DNA from: Clostridia bacterium
GTDB lineage: Bacteria; Bacillota; Clostridia; Christensenellales; CAG-138
Reading direction: 5' to 3'
Assembly (NCBI GenBank): GCA_017451295.1
Contig: JAFSPW010000037.1
Span: forward strand, 1-61,917
DNA: 61,917 bases
Shown piece by piece: positions 24,419 through 32,459 of this stretch (positions are counted from its first letter, which is position 1; each line of letters begins with the position of its first letter). A model generated the notes under the pieces. It did not search any database. It saw only the letters and a program-made list of their open reading frames with translations, and was not told the DNA's origin. Position numbers and translations under genes: made by a program.

Positions 24419-26241
24419 TATTTCCTCCGCAGGGCTGACACGGCCCTTTGCATGGCCTGCTCGTCGATGCCGCCCAGGGTACGCTGTCTCTCCACGGTGG
24501 CCTGGGCCATGGGACCGTCCGGCAGGCATAGCGGCAGCACCTGCAGTTCCGGGCAGTAGGCGGCGACATAGAGACTCAGGGCCGCCACATTCTCCTCCGC
24601 CACCAGGAGCTTGGTGCCCCGGCGGCGCAAATCGTCCAGCAGGGCATAATCGAGCGGCTTATAGAACCGGGCACAGATTAGACCGCAGGAAAGCCCTTTC
24701 GCTACGGGCAGGGCCTGATGGACAAGGGGTCCCGCGGCGATGATGGTCACATCCTCGGGCGGCAGCAGCTGCTTCCACTTGCCGAAGGGAATCTCCTCCT
24801 GCGCCCCCTCCGGCATAGCCCCCCGGCCATAGCGGATGGCGGCGGGCTCGTTTCTGTTGAGGGCCAGCCGAAGCATGGCCCTTAGCTCCCCGAAGGTGGC
24901 GGGGGCATAGACGCTTAGATTCGGCATGGTGCACAGGATAGCCGGGTCATAGATGCCCTGATGGGTTTCCCCGTCCTGGCCCACAAGGCCGGCTCTGTCC
25001 ACCCCCAGGATGACCGGCAGGCGCTGCAAGCAGACATCGTGAATCAGCTGGTCCGTGGAGCGCTGGAGGAAGGAGGAATACAGGGCCACCACGGGCCGCA
25101 GACCCTCCGCCGCCATACCGGCGGCCAGGGTGACGGCGTGCTCCTCGGCGATGCCCACATCAAAAAAACGCTCCGGCAGGGCGGCATGGAAGGGCTTTAG
25201 GCCCGTGCCCTCCTCCATGGCGGCGGTGATGGCCACGATGCGTCGGTCCTCCCTGGCAAGGCGCAGCAGCTCCTCTCCAAAGACCTGGGAGCAGGAAGGG
25301 CCGCCGGGGGCAACGGTTCCGGTCTGCAAATCGAAGGGGCCCACCCCGTGGAACTTTTCCGGATTACTTTCAGCAAAGGGATAGCCCTTCCCCTTCTGGG
25401 TGATGACATGGACCAGCACCGGCCGCTCCAGGGCCTTGGCTTCCCCCAGCAGGGTGACCATCTCCGGGATGTTGTGGCCGTCGATGGGGCCAAGATAGGT
25501 AAAGCCCATTTCCTCGAAGAAGGTGTTGGGCAGCACGAAGCGTTTGATACGGTTCTTGAGCTTTTCGAGCCGCCGAAACACCCGATGGCCCACCATGCCC
25601 CGCTGGAGGGCCTTCACCACGAAGCCCTTGAGCCGGTTATAGTTCCGGCTGGCCCTCAGGTTAGAAAGGCTGCGGCGCAGGGCCCCCACATTCTGGGAGA
25701 TGGACATTTCGTTGTCGTTGAGGACCACCACGAGCGGCAGACGGCTGTCGCCCCCATCGTCCAGGGCTTCATAGGCCATGCCGCCGGTTAGGGCACCGTC
25801 GCCGATGACGGCGGCCACATGCCCCGGCTGGTGCAGCAGATCCTTGGCCCGGGCCATGCCCAAGGCAGCGGAGATGGAGGTGCTGGCGTGGCCGGTGTTG
25901 AAGGCATCGTAGGGACTTTCGGCCCGCTTGGGAAAGCCGGAGATGCCCCCCTCCTGGCGAAGGGTGGCAAAGGCCTCCCGGCGGCCGGTGAGAATCTTAT
26001 GGGCATAGGCCTGATGGCCCACATCGAAGATGAGCCGGTCGCCCGTATCGTGGTACACCTTATGCAGGGCGATGATAAGGTCCACCGCGCCGAGACTCGC
26101 GGCCAGGTGACCGCCGGTTTTGCTGACACAGGAAATCATGTAGGTCCTGACCTCCTGAGCTAACTGGGTTAGCTCCCGGAAGGAGAGGGCGGCTACATCC
26201 TGTGGGCTTTGAATATGTTGTAAAATACTGTCCTGATTCAT
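24418..26241 (-). CDS. dxs: 1-deoxy-D-xylulose-5-phosphate synthase
   Basis: The 607-residue thiamine-diphosphate enzyme condenses pyruvate and glyceraldehyde-3-phosphate, the first step of the MEP isoprenoid pathway. It has FDVGHQAYAHKILTGR, the ThDP/Mg motif GDGALTGGMAYEALDD with LNDNEMSIS, VGIAEEHAVTLAAGMA (catalytic Glu) and the C-terminal transketolase domain. Its start overlaps the end of ispA by four bases. Confidence 0.96.
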   Translation of the reverse strand: MNQDSILQHIQSPQDVAALSFRELTQLAQEVRTYMISCVSKTGGHLAASLGAVDLIIALHKVYHDTGDRLIFDVGHQAYAHKILTGRREAFATLRQEGGISGFPKRAESPYDAFNTGHASTSISAALGMARAKDLLHQPGHVAAVIGDGALTGGMAYEALDDGGDSRLPLVVVLNDNEMSISQNVGALRRSLSNLRASRNYNRLKGFVVKALQRGMVGHRVFRRLEKLKNRIKRFVLPNTFFEEMGFTYLGPIDGHNIPEMVTLLGEAKALERPVLVHVITQKGKGYPFAESNPEKFHGVGPFDLQTGTVAPGGPSCSQVFGEELLRLAREDRRIVAITAAMEEGTGLKPFHAALPERFFDVGIAEEHAVTLAAGMAAEGLRPVVALYSSFLQRSTDQLIHDVCLQRLPVILGVDRAGLVGQDGETHQGIYDPAILCTMPNLSVYAPATFGELRAMLRLALNRNEPAAIRYGRGAMPEGAQEEIPFGKWKQLLPPEDVTIIAAGPLVHQALPVAKGLSCGLICARFYKPLDYALLDDLRRRGTKLLVAEENVAALSLYVAAYCPELQVLPLCLPDGPMAQATVERQRTLGGIDEQAMQRAVSALRRK

Positions 26242-27041
26242 TTTTTGCGCCGGGCGATGGCTTGGGTCATGGCGGTTAAATCCTCTGCGGCGGGACCGGA
26301 GAAGGGGGCAAGCAGGGCGCAGATTTGAGCCGTCAGCTTTTCAATCCGGGCGTGGGTCTCCTCCTCCCCGAGCAAGGTCACATAGGTCAGCTTCCCCTCG
26401 GCCAGGTCCTTGTCCTTGTCCAGAATATCATCCGTCATCTGGAACAGCAGTCCCAGCTTGTCCGCCAGGGAAGAGATCGTCTGGGCCTGGCGCTCGTCGC
26501 AGCCCCCGGCATAGGCGCCGCTAAGGCAGGCGGCTTTAAACAGGGCACCGGTCTTCAGGTCGTGAATCTGGTGCAGGGTCTGCTCGTCCCGGGCGGGGAC
26601 GTTGATGTCCAGGCTTTGACCGGCGGCCATATCCAGAGCACCCTGGAACAGGGCTTTTTTGGCCTGCTCCTTCCCCGGCACATCGCACAGCAGCCGCATG
26701 GCCATGGTTAAAAGTCCGTCCCCGGCCAAGATGGCGTTGGCTTCCCCAAAGGCCACATGGCTGCTGGGCTTGCCCCGGCGCATACTGTCGTTATCCATGG
26801 CGGGCAAATCGTCATGGATAAGGGAATAGGCATGAACCATTTCGAGGGCGCAGGCAAAGGGCAGGGCATCCTCCACCTGTCCCCCCACCAGCTCGCAGCA
26901 AAGAAGGCACAGGCTTGCCCGTACCCGCTTGCCCCCGGACAGGAGGCTGTAGCGCATGGAGCTTTGAAACAGGTCCGGCAACAAAAAGGCGGCGCTGCTC
27001 TCATCCAGAGCCTTTTCGATGATGGGCAGATAGTCCCTCAT
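26238..27041 (-). CDS. ispA: Polyprenyl (farnesyl/geranyl) diphosphate synthase
   Basis: A 267-residue prenyltransferase with the first Asp-rich motif in LIHDDLPAMDND, the second in FQMTDDILD and GGKRVRASLCLL near the start. It makes the short-chain prenyl diphosphate used for undecaprenyl phosphate and other lipids. It is coupled to xseB upstream by a four-base overlap. Chain length cannot be told safely by eye. Confidence 0.92.
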   Translation of the reverse strand: MRDYLPIIEKALDESSAAFLLPDLFQSSMRYSLLSGGKRVRASLCLLCCELVGGQVEDALPFACALEMVHAYSLIHDDLPAMDNDSMRRGKPSSHVAFGEANAILAGDGLLTMAMRLLCDVPGKEQAKKALFQGALDMAAGQSLDINVPARDEQTLHQIHDLKTGALFKAACLSGAYAGGCDERQAQTISSLADKLGLLFQMTDDILDKDKDLAEGKLTYVTLLGEEETHARIEKLTAQICALLAPFSGPAAEDLTAMTQAIARRKK

Positions 27042-27232
27042 TTGTCCGCCTCCGGGTCCTTGAGCTTCTTTTGGAAGGCTTCCAGCTCCTTTTGGCAGCT
27101 CTCATAGAGGGCCATGCCCTGCTCGTGGAGGGTCACCATCTCCCCGAGGGGGACGGTGCCGCTTTCGAGCTTGGCAATCAACTCCTCGAGCTCGGCCATC
27201 TTCTCTTCAAAGGTTTTTTCACTCTTCTTCAT
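27038..27232 (-). CDS. xseB: Exodeoxyribonuclease VII small subunit
   Basis: A 64-residue helical protein (TFEEKMAELEELIAKLESG, then LGEMVTLHEQGMALYESC) with the standard XseB pattern and size. Several XseB copies wrap each XseA. It overlaps xseA by 14 bases. Confidence 0.93.
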   Translation of the reverse strand: MKKSEKTFEEKMAELEELIAKLESGTVPLGEMVTLHEQGMALYESCQKELEAFQKKLKDPEADK

Positions 27233-28436
27233 ATATATCCTTTCCGGTTACATCCGCATCCAGGTCACCGTCCCGGAATCTCAGGGTGATGCCCTGTCCC
27301 AGGGCCACATCTGCCGCCCGGCTTAGCATGGCGCCCTCGTTGTCATACACCAAGGCAAAGCCCCTCTCTAACGCCCCCAGGGGGTTGGCAGCCTTGAGCC
27401 GGGCCAATAGGGTGACAAGGACATCCCCCTGCCGCTGCAGGCGTTTTTCCATGGCCGCCTCTAAAGCATCCCGGTTTAGGTCCAGCCGCTGCTGCTCCTG
27501 CTCCAGGCGCTGCTGCGGGAGTTGAAAGCCCCGGCGATGCTGCAGCAGCAGGAGCCTATCCCGCTTTCGCTCCACCCCTCGAAGGAGGCTCAGCCGCAAG
27601 CGCTCTGCGCCGGTTTTCAGCCGGTCCTGGAGGGTGCTAAGCTCCGGCACCGCCAACTCCGCCGCAGCGGAAGGGGTGGGCGCCCGCAGGTCGGCGGCAA
27701 AGTCCGTCAGGGAAAAATCTATCTCGTGGCCCACGGCGGAGATGACGGGCAAATGGCAGCGATACACCGCCTCCACCACCTGCTCCTCGTTAAAGGCCCA
27801 CAAATCCTCTAAGGAGCCGCCGCCCCGGCCCACAATCAGCAGGTCGCATTTCTGCTCCCTGTCCGCCTTTTCGATGGCGGCGGCAATCTCACCGGCGGCC
27901 CGCTCCCCCTGAACGCTGACGGGGTACAGGAGAATGGGCATACCGGGGAAGCGGCGGGAGATGACGTTGCGAATGTCCTCGATGGCCGCACCGGTGCCGG
28001 AGGTCACCACCCCCACCGCCCGGGGCAGAAAGGGAAGGGGCTTTTTGATGTTGGGGTCGAACCAGCCCCGCTGCTCCATCTGGGCCCGGAGGGCCAGAAA
28101 TTGTTGATACAAGGCCCCGTCCCCGGTCTTTTCCATGGACTGGGCATAGACCTGAAAGGAGCCGTCCCGACCAAAGAGACCCGCCCGACCCTTTATGCGT
28201 ACGCTCATGCCGTCCTTGGGGAAGAAGCTGAGCCGCAGGGCATCGGGGCGAAACATGACACAGCGGACGGAGGCGGTTTCATCCTTCAGGGTGAAGTACA
28301 GGTGGCCGGAGGTGTGGCGCTTGAAGGCGCTGATCTCCCCGGTGACCTGGAGCTGGGACAAAAAGGGATCGTGGGAGAGGGTGAGCTCCACATACTCGTT
28401 CAGCTCCGAAACGGTGAATACGGGCTTTAGTTCCAT
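27219..28436 (-). CDS. xseA: Exodeoxyribonuclease VII large subunit
   Basis: The 405-residue nuclease subunit has an N-terminal OB fold (VTGEISAFKRHTSGHLYFTLKDE), the catalytic core with VTSGTGAAIEDI and LIVGRGGGSLEDLWAFNEE, AVGHEIDFSLTDFAADLRAPTPSAAAE, and a C-terminal coiled coil. It degrades single-stranded DNA in both directions. It starts ten bases inside the preceding gene. Confidence 0.95.
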   Translation of the reverse strand: MELKPVFTVSELNEYVELTLSHDPFLSQLQVTGEISAFKRHTSGHLYFTLKDETASVRCVMFRPDALRLSFFPKDGMSVRIKGRAGLFGRDGSFQVYAQSMEKTGDGALYQQFLALRAQMEQRGWFDPNIKKPLPFLPRAVGVVTSGTGAAIEDIRNVISRRFPGMPILLYPVSVQGERAAGEIAAAIEKADREQKCDLLIVGRGGGSLEDLWAFNEEQVVEAVYRCHLPVISAVGHEIDFSLTDFAADLRAPTPSAAAELAVPELSTLQDRLKTGAERLRLSLLRGVERKRDRLLLLQHRRGFQLPQQRLEQEQQRLDLNRDALEAAMEKRLQRQGDVLVTLLARLKAANPLGALERGFALVYDNEGAMLSRAADVALGQGITLRFRDGDLDADVTGKDIYEEE

Positions 28437-29383
28437 GCTCTGTCCTCCATGGCATCAAAGCCCAGGGCCGCCACGCCCACGGCGTTGTCGCTGGAGAAGC
28501 GGCTTTCGCCGAAGATAAGGGGCAGATCGCTCCTGTCCTGCAGGAGCTTTCTAAGCAGCAAACTGGAAGCCACCCCGCCGCACAACAGCACGGGCCTAGA
28601 GCCAAGTTGGGCCTGGGCGTTGGTGAGCCATTTGGTGAGCGTGCGGGAGAGCAAATCATACACCCCAAAGGCGATGCCGGCCCGGTCCGCCCCTTGCTCA
28701 ATGAGCCGCTGGGCGGCAGACTCCGCCCCGGAGAGGGAGCAGCTTAGGCCTTGGACCGAGGCGGGAATACGAATAGAGGTGTCCGCCGCCTGCCGGGCCA
28801 GGGCTTCCAGCTCCTTGCCGGAGGGGAAGGCGCAGCCCAGGGCCACCCCCACCCTGTCCACCATCTGGCCGGCGTGAAGGTCCGTGGACTTGCCTAAGGG
28901 TTGAATACGAAACCGGCCGGGACCCTTGCGCTCCACCAGCAGCAAATCCGTGGTGCCCCCGGACAGGTGGACACAGTAGAAGCTGTCCTCCGAGAGCTTG
29001 CTTTCGTTGCCGATGAGGGCGGCGCGGATGTGGCCGCACTGGTGGTTGGTGGTACGTATGGGCACCGAGAGGGCCGAAGCGACGGCCCGGGCTACCCCGA
29101 GGCCCGTCAAAAACACGGGCATATAGGAATCCTCCCCCTCTACCGGGGCGGCGCTGCAGCAGACGGCGCCGATGCTTTGGGGGTCCACCTCAGCAAAGGC
29201 GGCTTCCACCAGAGGGGGCAGCTGACGGGTATGCAAAAAAACGCCCTCGGATTGCCTGAGGCCCCGAGACCCCTGCCGAACGGGAAGAAGGGTTCTCCCA
29301 TCATACAAGGGCCCGGCGGCGCCAAAGCAAGCCACCGAGGTCGTGTAGCAGCTGGTGTCGATGCCCAGCACCGTCCGCTTCAT
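28427..29383 (-). CDS. Kae1/TsaD-like ASKHA paralogue
   Basis: The 318-residue protein begins LGIDTSCYTTSVACF and has the two metal-binding histidines of TsaD/Kae1 in NHQCGHIRAA (about residues 114 and 118; the usual form is HxEGH). It also has VHLSGGTTDLLLV, FPSGKELEALA and the C-terminal SSDNAVGVAALG. It is shorter than TsaD, and the Glu of the HxEGH motif is Cys. This paralogue between xseA and nusB recurs in Clostridia. Whether it makes t6A is unclear, so no symbol is given. Confidence 0.8.
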   Translation of the reverse strand: MKRTVLGIDTSCYTTSVACFGAAGPLYDGRTLLPVRQGSRGLRQSEGVFLHTRQLPPLVEAAFAEVDPQSIGAVCCSAAPVEGEDSYMPVFLTGLGVARAVASALSVPIRTTNHQCGHIRAALIGNESKLSEDSFYCVHLSGGTTDLLLVERKGPGRFRIQPLGKSTDLHAGQMVDRVGVALGCAFPSGKELEALARQAADTSIRIPASVQGLSCSLSGAESAAQRLIEQGADRAGIAFGVYDLLSRTLTKWLTNAQAQLGSRPVLLCGGVASSLLLRKLLQDRSDLPLIFGESRFSSDNAVGVAALGFDAMEDRAWN

Positions 29384-29790
29384 TGGTTGGCGATGTCCCG
29401 GGACAGGTTCCCCAAGATGCCGTTGATGAAGCTGGGGGACTTGTCCCCTCCAAAGTGCTTGGCCAGCTCCACCGCCTCGTTGATGGAGGCGCCGACGGGA
29501 ATCTGGGGCATGAACTTGATTTCATACACGGCCATACGCAGCAGAATCAAATCCACCTTGCCCAGGCGGTCCATGGTCCAGCCCTGCACATAGGGGGTGA
29601 TAATGGCATCCAGCTCCTGCTGGTGCTCATTGACCCCATAGACCAGGTTGTCCACAAAGGTTTTGTCCCGATTGGAAAGGGAAGCCCCGGCTTCGGACTG
29701 CTCCAAAACCTGCTCTAAGGTATCCTCACCGCCCAATGAGGCGGCAAACAGCAGCTTCATGGCGACTTCGCGGGAAAGAGAATAGTCCAT
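29380..29790 (-). CDS. nusB: Transcription antitermination factor NusB
   Basis: The 136-residue all-helical protein (SREVAMKLLFAASLGG; LRMAVYEIKFMPQIPVGASINEAVELAKHFGGDKSPSFINGILG) matches NusB, which binds boxA RNA with S10 during rRNA transcription. The ATG at 29790 gives the usual N-terminus. It follows the DUF2273 gene by four bases. Confidence 0.95.
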   Translation of the reverse strand: MDYSLSREVAMKLLFAASLGGEDTLEQVLEQSEAGASLSNRDKTFVDNLVYGVNEHQQELDAIITPYVQGWTMDRLGKVDLILLRMAVYEIKFMPQIPVGASINEAVELAKHFGGDKSPSFINGILGNLSRDIANQ

Positions 29791-29794
29791 CGCC

Positions 29795-30019
29795 TTACTC
29801 CTTCCGGGCAAACAAGCCCGTGAAAAAGTCCTTCACCGCGGGCCAGCCGCCCTTATCCAACAGGGCGCCGATGAGGGCACCCGCTGCCACCAGCACCGCC
29901 AGCAGCAGCGTCTGCCAGAAGCCGACGCACAAAATCAAAATCCCCAGCACCAGCATGCCGATGCCGAAGATGGTGAGCCACTTGTGCTCCTGATAAAACT
30001 CCGAAATCCTGTCCTTCAT
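29795..30019 (-). CDS. DUF2273 small integral membrane protein
   Basis: A 74-residue protein with two hydrophobic segments (LTIFGIGMLVLGILILCVGF and LLAVLVAAGALIGALLD), typical of the DUF2273 proteins encoded with Asp23 and AmaP in Firmicutes. A membrane partner of the Asp23 system is the likely role. Confidence 0.85.
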   Translation of the reverse strand: MKDRISEFYQEHKWLTIFGIGMLVLGILILCVGFWQTLLLAVLVAAGALIGALLDKGGWPAVKDFFTGLFARKE

Positions 30020-30032
30020 GTTCCTGTTCCTA

Positions 30033-30575
30033 CTATTTTACTCTATCGGGCAACTGGCTTTGCTGACCGGGGGCTTTGCCCTCCTTGGCGGTTTCCACCA
30101 GAATGCTCACTTTGCCGATGCGAATGCCCGTCATTTCAAAGATGCGTGTTTTCAGCCGTTCCTGCAGCATGCCCGCCAGGGGTGCCACGGCTACGCCTGC
30201 ATACAAATTCAGGCTCAGCTCCAAATCCACCCCGTCCCCGGTGTTGACGGCCCGGGCCTTGCAGGTTTTGATGCCCTCGCACTCCAGAGCGATGCGCCGG
30301 GCCATGTCGCAGATGACGCTGAGGGAGACATAGGCGTTCCCGTTCTCTCCATCGGTGACCAGGGCGGCTTCGGCGTGCTTGCGGGCGATGCGGCGGCCGT
30401 GGAGCCAGAAAACGCAGCCCATGCTGACAAGGGTCAAAGCGCCCACCAGCAGGCGAACGGGGGTCTGTTCCAGCCAGGAGAGCCTGGGCACCAGGCACAG
30501 AATCAGCAAAAACAGCCCCAGCACCAGGGCAAGGGCGGACTGCACCCACAGCAAAATTTTATCTAACAGCTTCAT
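30033..30575 (-). CDS. amaP: Alkaline shock response membrane anchor protein AmaP
   Basis: The 180-residue protein has two N-terminal membrane segments (residues about 8-30 and 40-60) followed by an Asp23-like domain (DGENGNAYVSLSVICDMARRIALE). AmaP tethers Asp23 to the membrane in staphylococci. It lies between asp23 and the DUF2273 gene. Confidence 0.85.
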   Translation of the reverse strand: MKLLDKILLWVQSALALVLGLFLLILCLVPRLSWLEQTPVRLLVGALTLVSMGCVFWLHGRRIARKHAEAALVTDGENGNAYVSLSVICDMARRIALECEGIKTCKARAVNTGDGVDLELSLNLYAGVAVAPLAGMLQERLKTRIFEMTGIRIGKVSILVETAKEGKAPGQQSQLPDRVK

Positions 30576-30596
30576 GTGTTGCTCCTAAGGGACAGA

Positions 30597-30622
30597 CCGA
30601 AAACCCCTTAGCGGGGTTTCGG
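30597..30622 (-). other. Hairpin between asp23 and amaP
   Basis: The stem CCGAAACCCC/GGGG(T)TTTCGG spans the spacer with one bulged base and no T-run. It may be an mRNA-stabilising or attenuating hairpin that raises Asp23 relative to AmaP. Confidence 0.5.
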
Positions 30623-30641
30623 CCTGTGAACTGGTATAAAA

Positions 30642-31085
30642 TTATTTCACCCGGGGGGCGGGGGCTTCCGGCTCCGTCTCCTCCACGGGGGCGGCGGGGG
30701 CTTCGGGCTCCGGCTTCTTTTCCGGCTCGAAGAAGATGGCGTTCACGTTCACGTTCACTTCCACCACACGAAGACCGGTCATGGTTTCGATGGCGTTCTT
30801 AATCTCCTGCTGGACCTTCTGGGCCACATCCTGAATGCGATAGCCATATTTGACGGCCAGGGTGATGTCCACGGCGCACTCCTCGGTGCCCACTTCCACC
30901 TTGACGCCCTTGGTATAGTTCTTCTTGCCCAGCTTTTCGCCCAGGCCTTCCATGGTGGTGCCGATCATGGCATGGATACCTTCCACCTCACCGGCTGCCA
31001 GGAAGGCGATGGTGGCCACCACATCTTCAGCAAAAACAACCTTACCGCCCTGGGTGCTTTCCACATTGGTATCGACTTCGTTCAT
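30642..31085 (-). CDS. Asp23/Gls24 family envelope stress protein
   Basis: The 147-residue protein carries VVFAEDVVATIAFLAAGEVEGIHAM, VDITLAVKYGYRIQDVAQKVQQEIKNAIETMTGLRVVEVNVNV, the classic Asp23/Gls24 fold, then a Pro/Glu/Ala-rich tail. These abundant proteins form a membrane-associated network linked to cell-wall stress. The ATG at 31085 has AAGGAGG at good spacing. Confidence 0.93.
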   Translation of the reverse strand: MNEVDTNVESTQGGKVVFAEDVVATIAFLAAGEVEGIHAMIGTTMEGLGEKLGKKNYTKGVKVEVGTEECAVDITLAVKYGYRIQDVAQKVQQEIKNAIETMTGLRVVEVNVNVNAIFFEPEKKPEPEAPAAPVEETEPEAPAPRVK

Positions 31086-31129
31086 CGTGTTGACCTCCTT
31101 AATATGCTGCCGCATAATTTTTCAATAGT

Positions 31130-31158
31130 AGTATATCAACACTTGGCGAAAAAGGCAA
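31130..31158 (-). promoter_or_regulatory. Promoter of the asp23 operon
   Basis: TTGCCT (31153-31158), 17-bp spacer and TATACT (31130-31135). Confidence 0.6.
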
Positions 31159-31161
31159 CCG

Positions 31162-31683
31162 TTATTGTGCGGTGGAGACCTTGATATTTTCCGCCGTCTG
31201 GCCGGTTTGCCTGAGGACGATATCCAGAATCTGGGCTACCTGCTCGTCGCTCAGGGCATCGGCATCCACGATGACGTTGACGGCGCCGTTGTGCATGGAC
31301 ACGATGACCTCCCGAAAGCCCTTGGAACGAATCAGGTTCTCCGCATTGAGCTCCGATTCCATGCAGTTGACCAGATTCAGCTTCTGCTTCTGGGCATCGG
31401 AGAGGGTGGCTTCATCGGCACCCTGGGCCACGATGGCATCGAGGTACGCCAGCTCCTGGGTCCTGACGCTGTCCCGTTCGCTGCGATACACGTCAAAGAA
31501 GCTGCCCTCCTGGCTGGGGGCCAGGACGGCCAGGGTGTTGGGGGAAACGGCGGCGGCGGTCTGCTCGCTGCGGTTCATAATCACATTGGCCGCCACCGCC
31601 GCCAGCAGCAGCAGGGCCACCGCCGAGAGGGTCATGGTGCGACGGTTCATCAGTTTTTTCAGCTTTTGGGTGGATAGTTTCAT
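31162..31683 (-). CDS. spoIIIAH: Stage III sporulation protein AH
   Basis: The 173-residue protein has an N-terminal membrane anchor (TLSAVALLLLAAVAANVIM) and an extracytoplasmic ring-building domain ending VIVDADALSDEQVAQILDIVLRQTG, as in SpoIIIAH. In the mother cell it binds forespore SpoIIQ to form the feeding-tube channel. It is the last gene of the spoIIIA operon. Confidence 0.92.
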   Translation of the reverse strand: MKLSTQKLKKLMNRRTMTLSAVALLLLAAVAANVIMNRSEQTAAAVSPNTLAVLAPSQEGSFFDVYRSERDSVRTQELAYLDAIVAQGADEATLSDAQKQKLNLVNCMESELNAENLIRSKGFREVIVSMHNGAVNVIVDADALSDEQVAQILDIVLRQTGQTAENIKVSTAQ

Positions 31684-31743
31684 GTGCGCCTCCTTAAATG
31701 TTATTCTTGTCCACGGGGGATGAGCCCCTGTATGTTTCCTATC

Positions 31744-32292
31744 CTATGAGGGATAGTCCATCTCAAATACCTCTATGGCAGAAATCGACACGCCGGTCAC
31801 CGCCTGGACCGCCCGCTGCAGATTCAGCCGCACCGTTGGGTCCGCCGCCCCCTCCGCCACAACGATGACGCCCCGGATGCTGGGCTCCTTCTCCACGAGG
31901 ATGATGGGGGTTTGCCCCCCCTGCGTGGTGACGGTGGCGGGCTGGACCGTCTCCCGGGTCTGCTTACTTTTGGTTGCAGCGGTGCTGCCGGTGGACTCGG
32001 ACAGGCTTTCATCCAGGGTGCTGACCGTGGCGGCGATGCGCTCGCCGGCGGTGTCGTAGGTGATGAGGACGCGGACCTGGCCCGCCCCCCGGATGCGGCC
32101 AAGAATAGCTTCCAGCCGCTGTTCGAGGGAATCGGCACAGGGCGTCGCAGCCTCGGTGGGAGCCCGAGCAAACCAGCCCTCCCCCACCCCATAGAAGAGC
32201 AGGGCCAGCAGGAGCAGGCCGCCGTAGAGGGCCCAGCTTAGGTACCTGTTCTTCTGCAAACGGGTGAACAACGCCTGTATGCTTTGCTTCAT
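31744..32292 (-). CDS. spoIIIAG: Stage III sporulation protein AG
   Basis: The 182-residue protein has one membrane segment (WALYGGLLLLALLFYGVG) and the SpoIIIAG ring domain (LEAILGRIRGAGQVRVLITYDTAGE; IRGVIVVAEGAADPTVRLNLQRAVQAVTGV). SpoIIIAG forms a large ring in the mother-cell membrane. The ATG at 32292 is preceded by AAGGAG; another ATG at 32307 lacks such a site and overlaps the spoIIIAF stop. Confidence 0.92.
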   Translation of the reverse strand: MKQSIQALFTRLQKNRYLSWALYGGLLLLALLFYGVGEGWFARAPTEAATPCADSLEQRLEAILGRIRGAGQVRVLITYDTAGERIAATVSTLDESLSESTGSTAATKSKQTRETVQPATVTTQGGQTPIILVEKEPSIRGVIVVAEGAADPTVRLNLQRAVQAVTGVSISAIEVFEMDYPS

Positions 32293-32303
32293 CGTCTTCT
32301 CCT

Positions 32304-32459
32304 TCATAGGCTGCACAGGAGCCTGAGTATCTCCATCAGGCCGCAAAGGCCCAGGGCGCGCCGCCCGGCTGCTCCCACCGGCCCGGCGGGAAGCAGCAGC
32401 TGCACGAGCCCCGTTATGGTGCCGCAGACGCAGACGGAGGCCAAGACCTCTCCCCTCAT
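32304..32459 (-). CDS. spoIIIAF: Very short SpoIIIAF-like membrane protein (51 aa)
   Basis: The frame sits exactly where spoIIIAF belongs: its ATG overlaps the spoIIIAE stop as ATGA, and its stop lies 11 bases before the spoIIIAG start. The product (MRGEVLASVCVCGTITGLVQ... ending EILRLLCSL) has the pattern of the two N-terminal membrane segments of SpoIIIAF around a LPAGPVGAAGRRALG turn. The soluble domain of about 130-150 residues normally following is missing. The assignment rests on position and hydropathy, not on strong sequence identity. Confidence 0.65.
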   Translation of the reverse strand: MRGEVLASVCVCGTITGLVQLLLPAGPVGAAGRRALGLCGLMEILRLLCSL

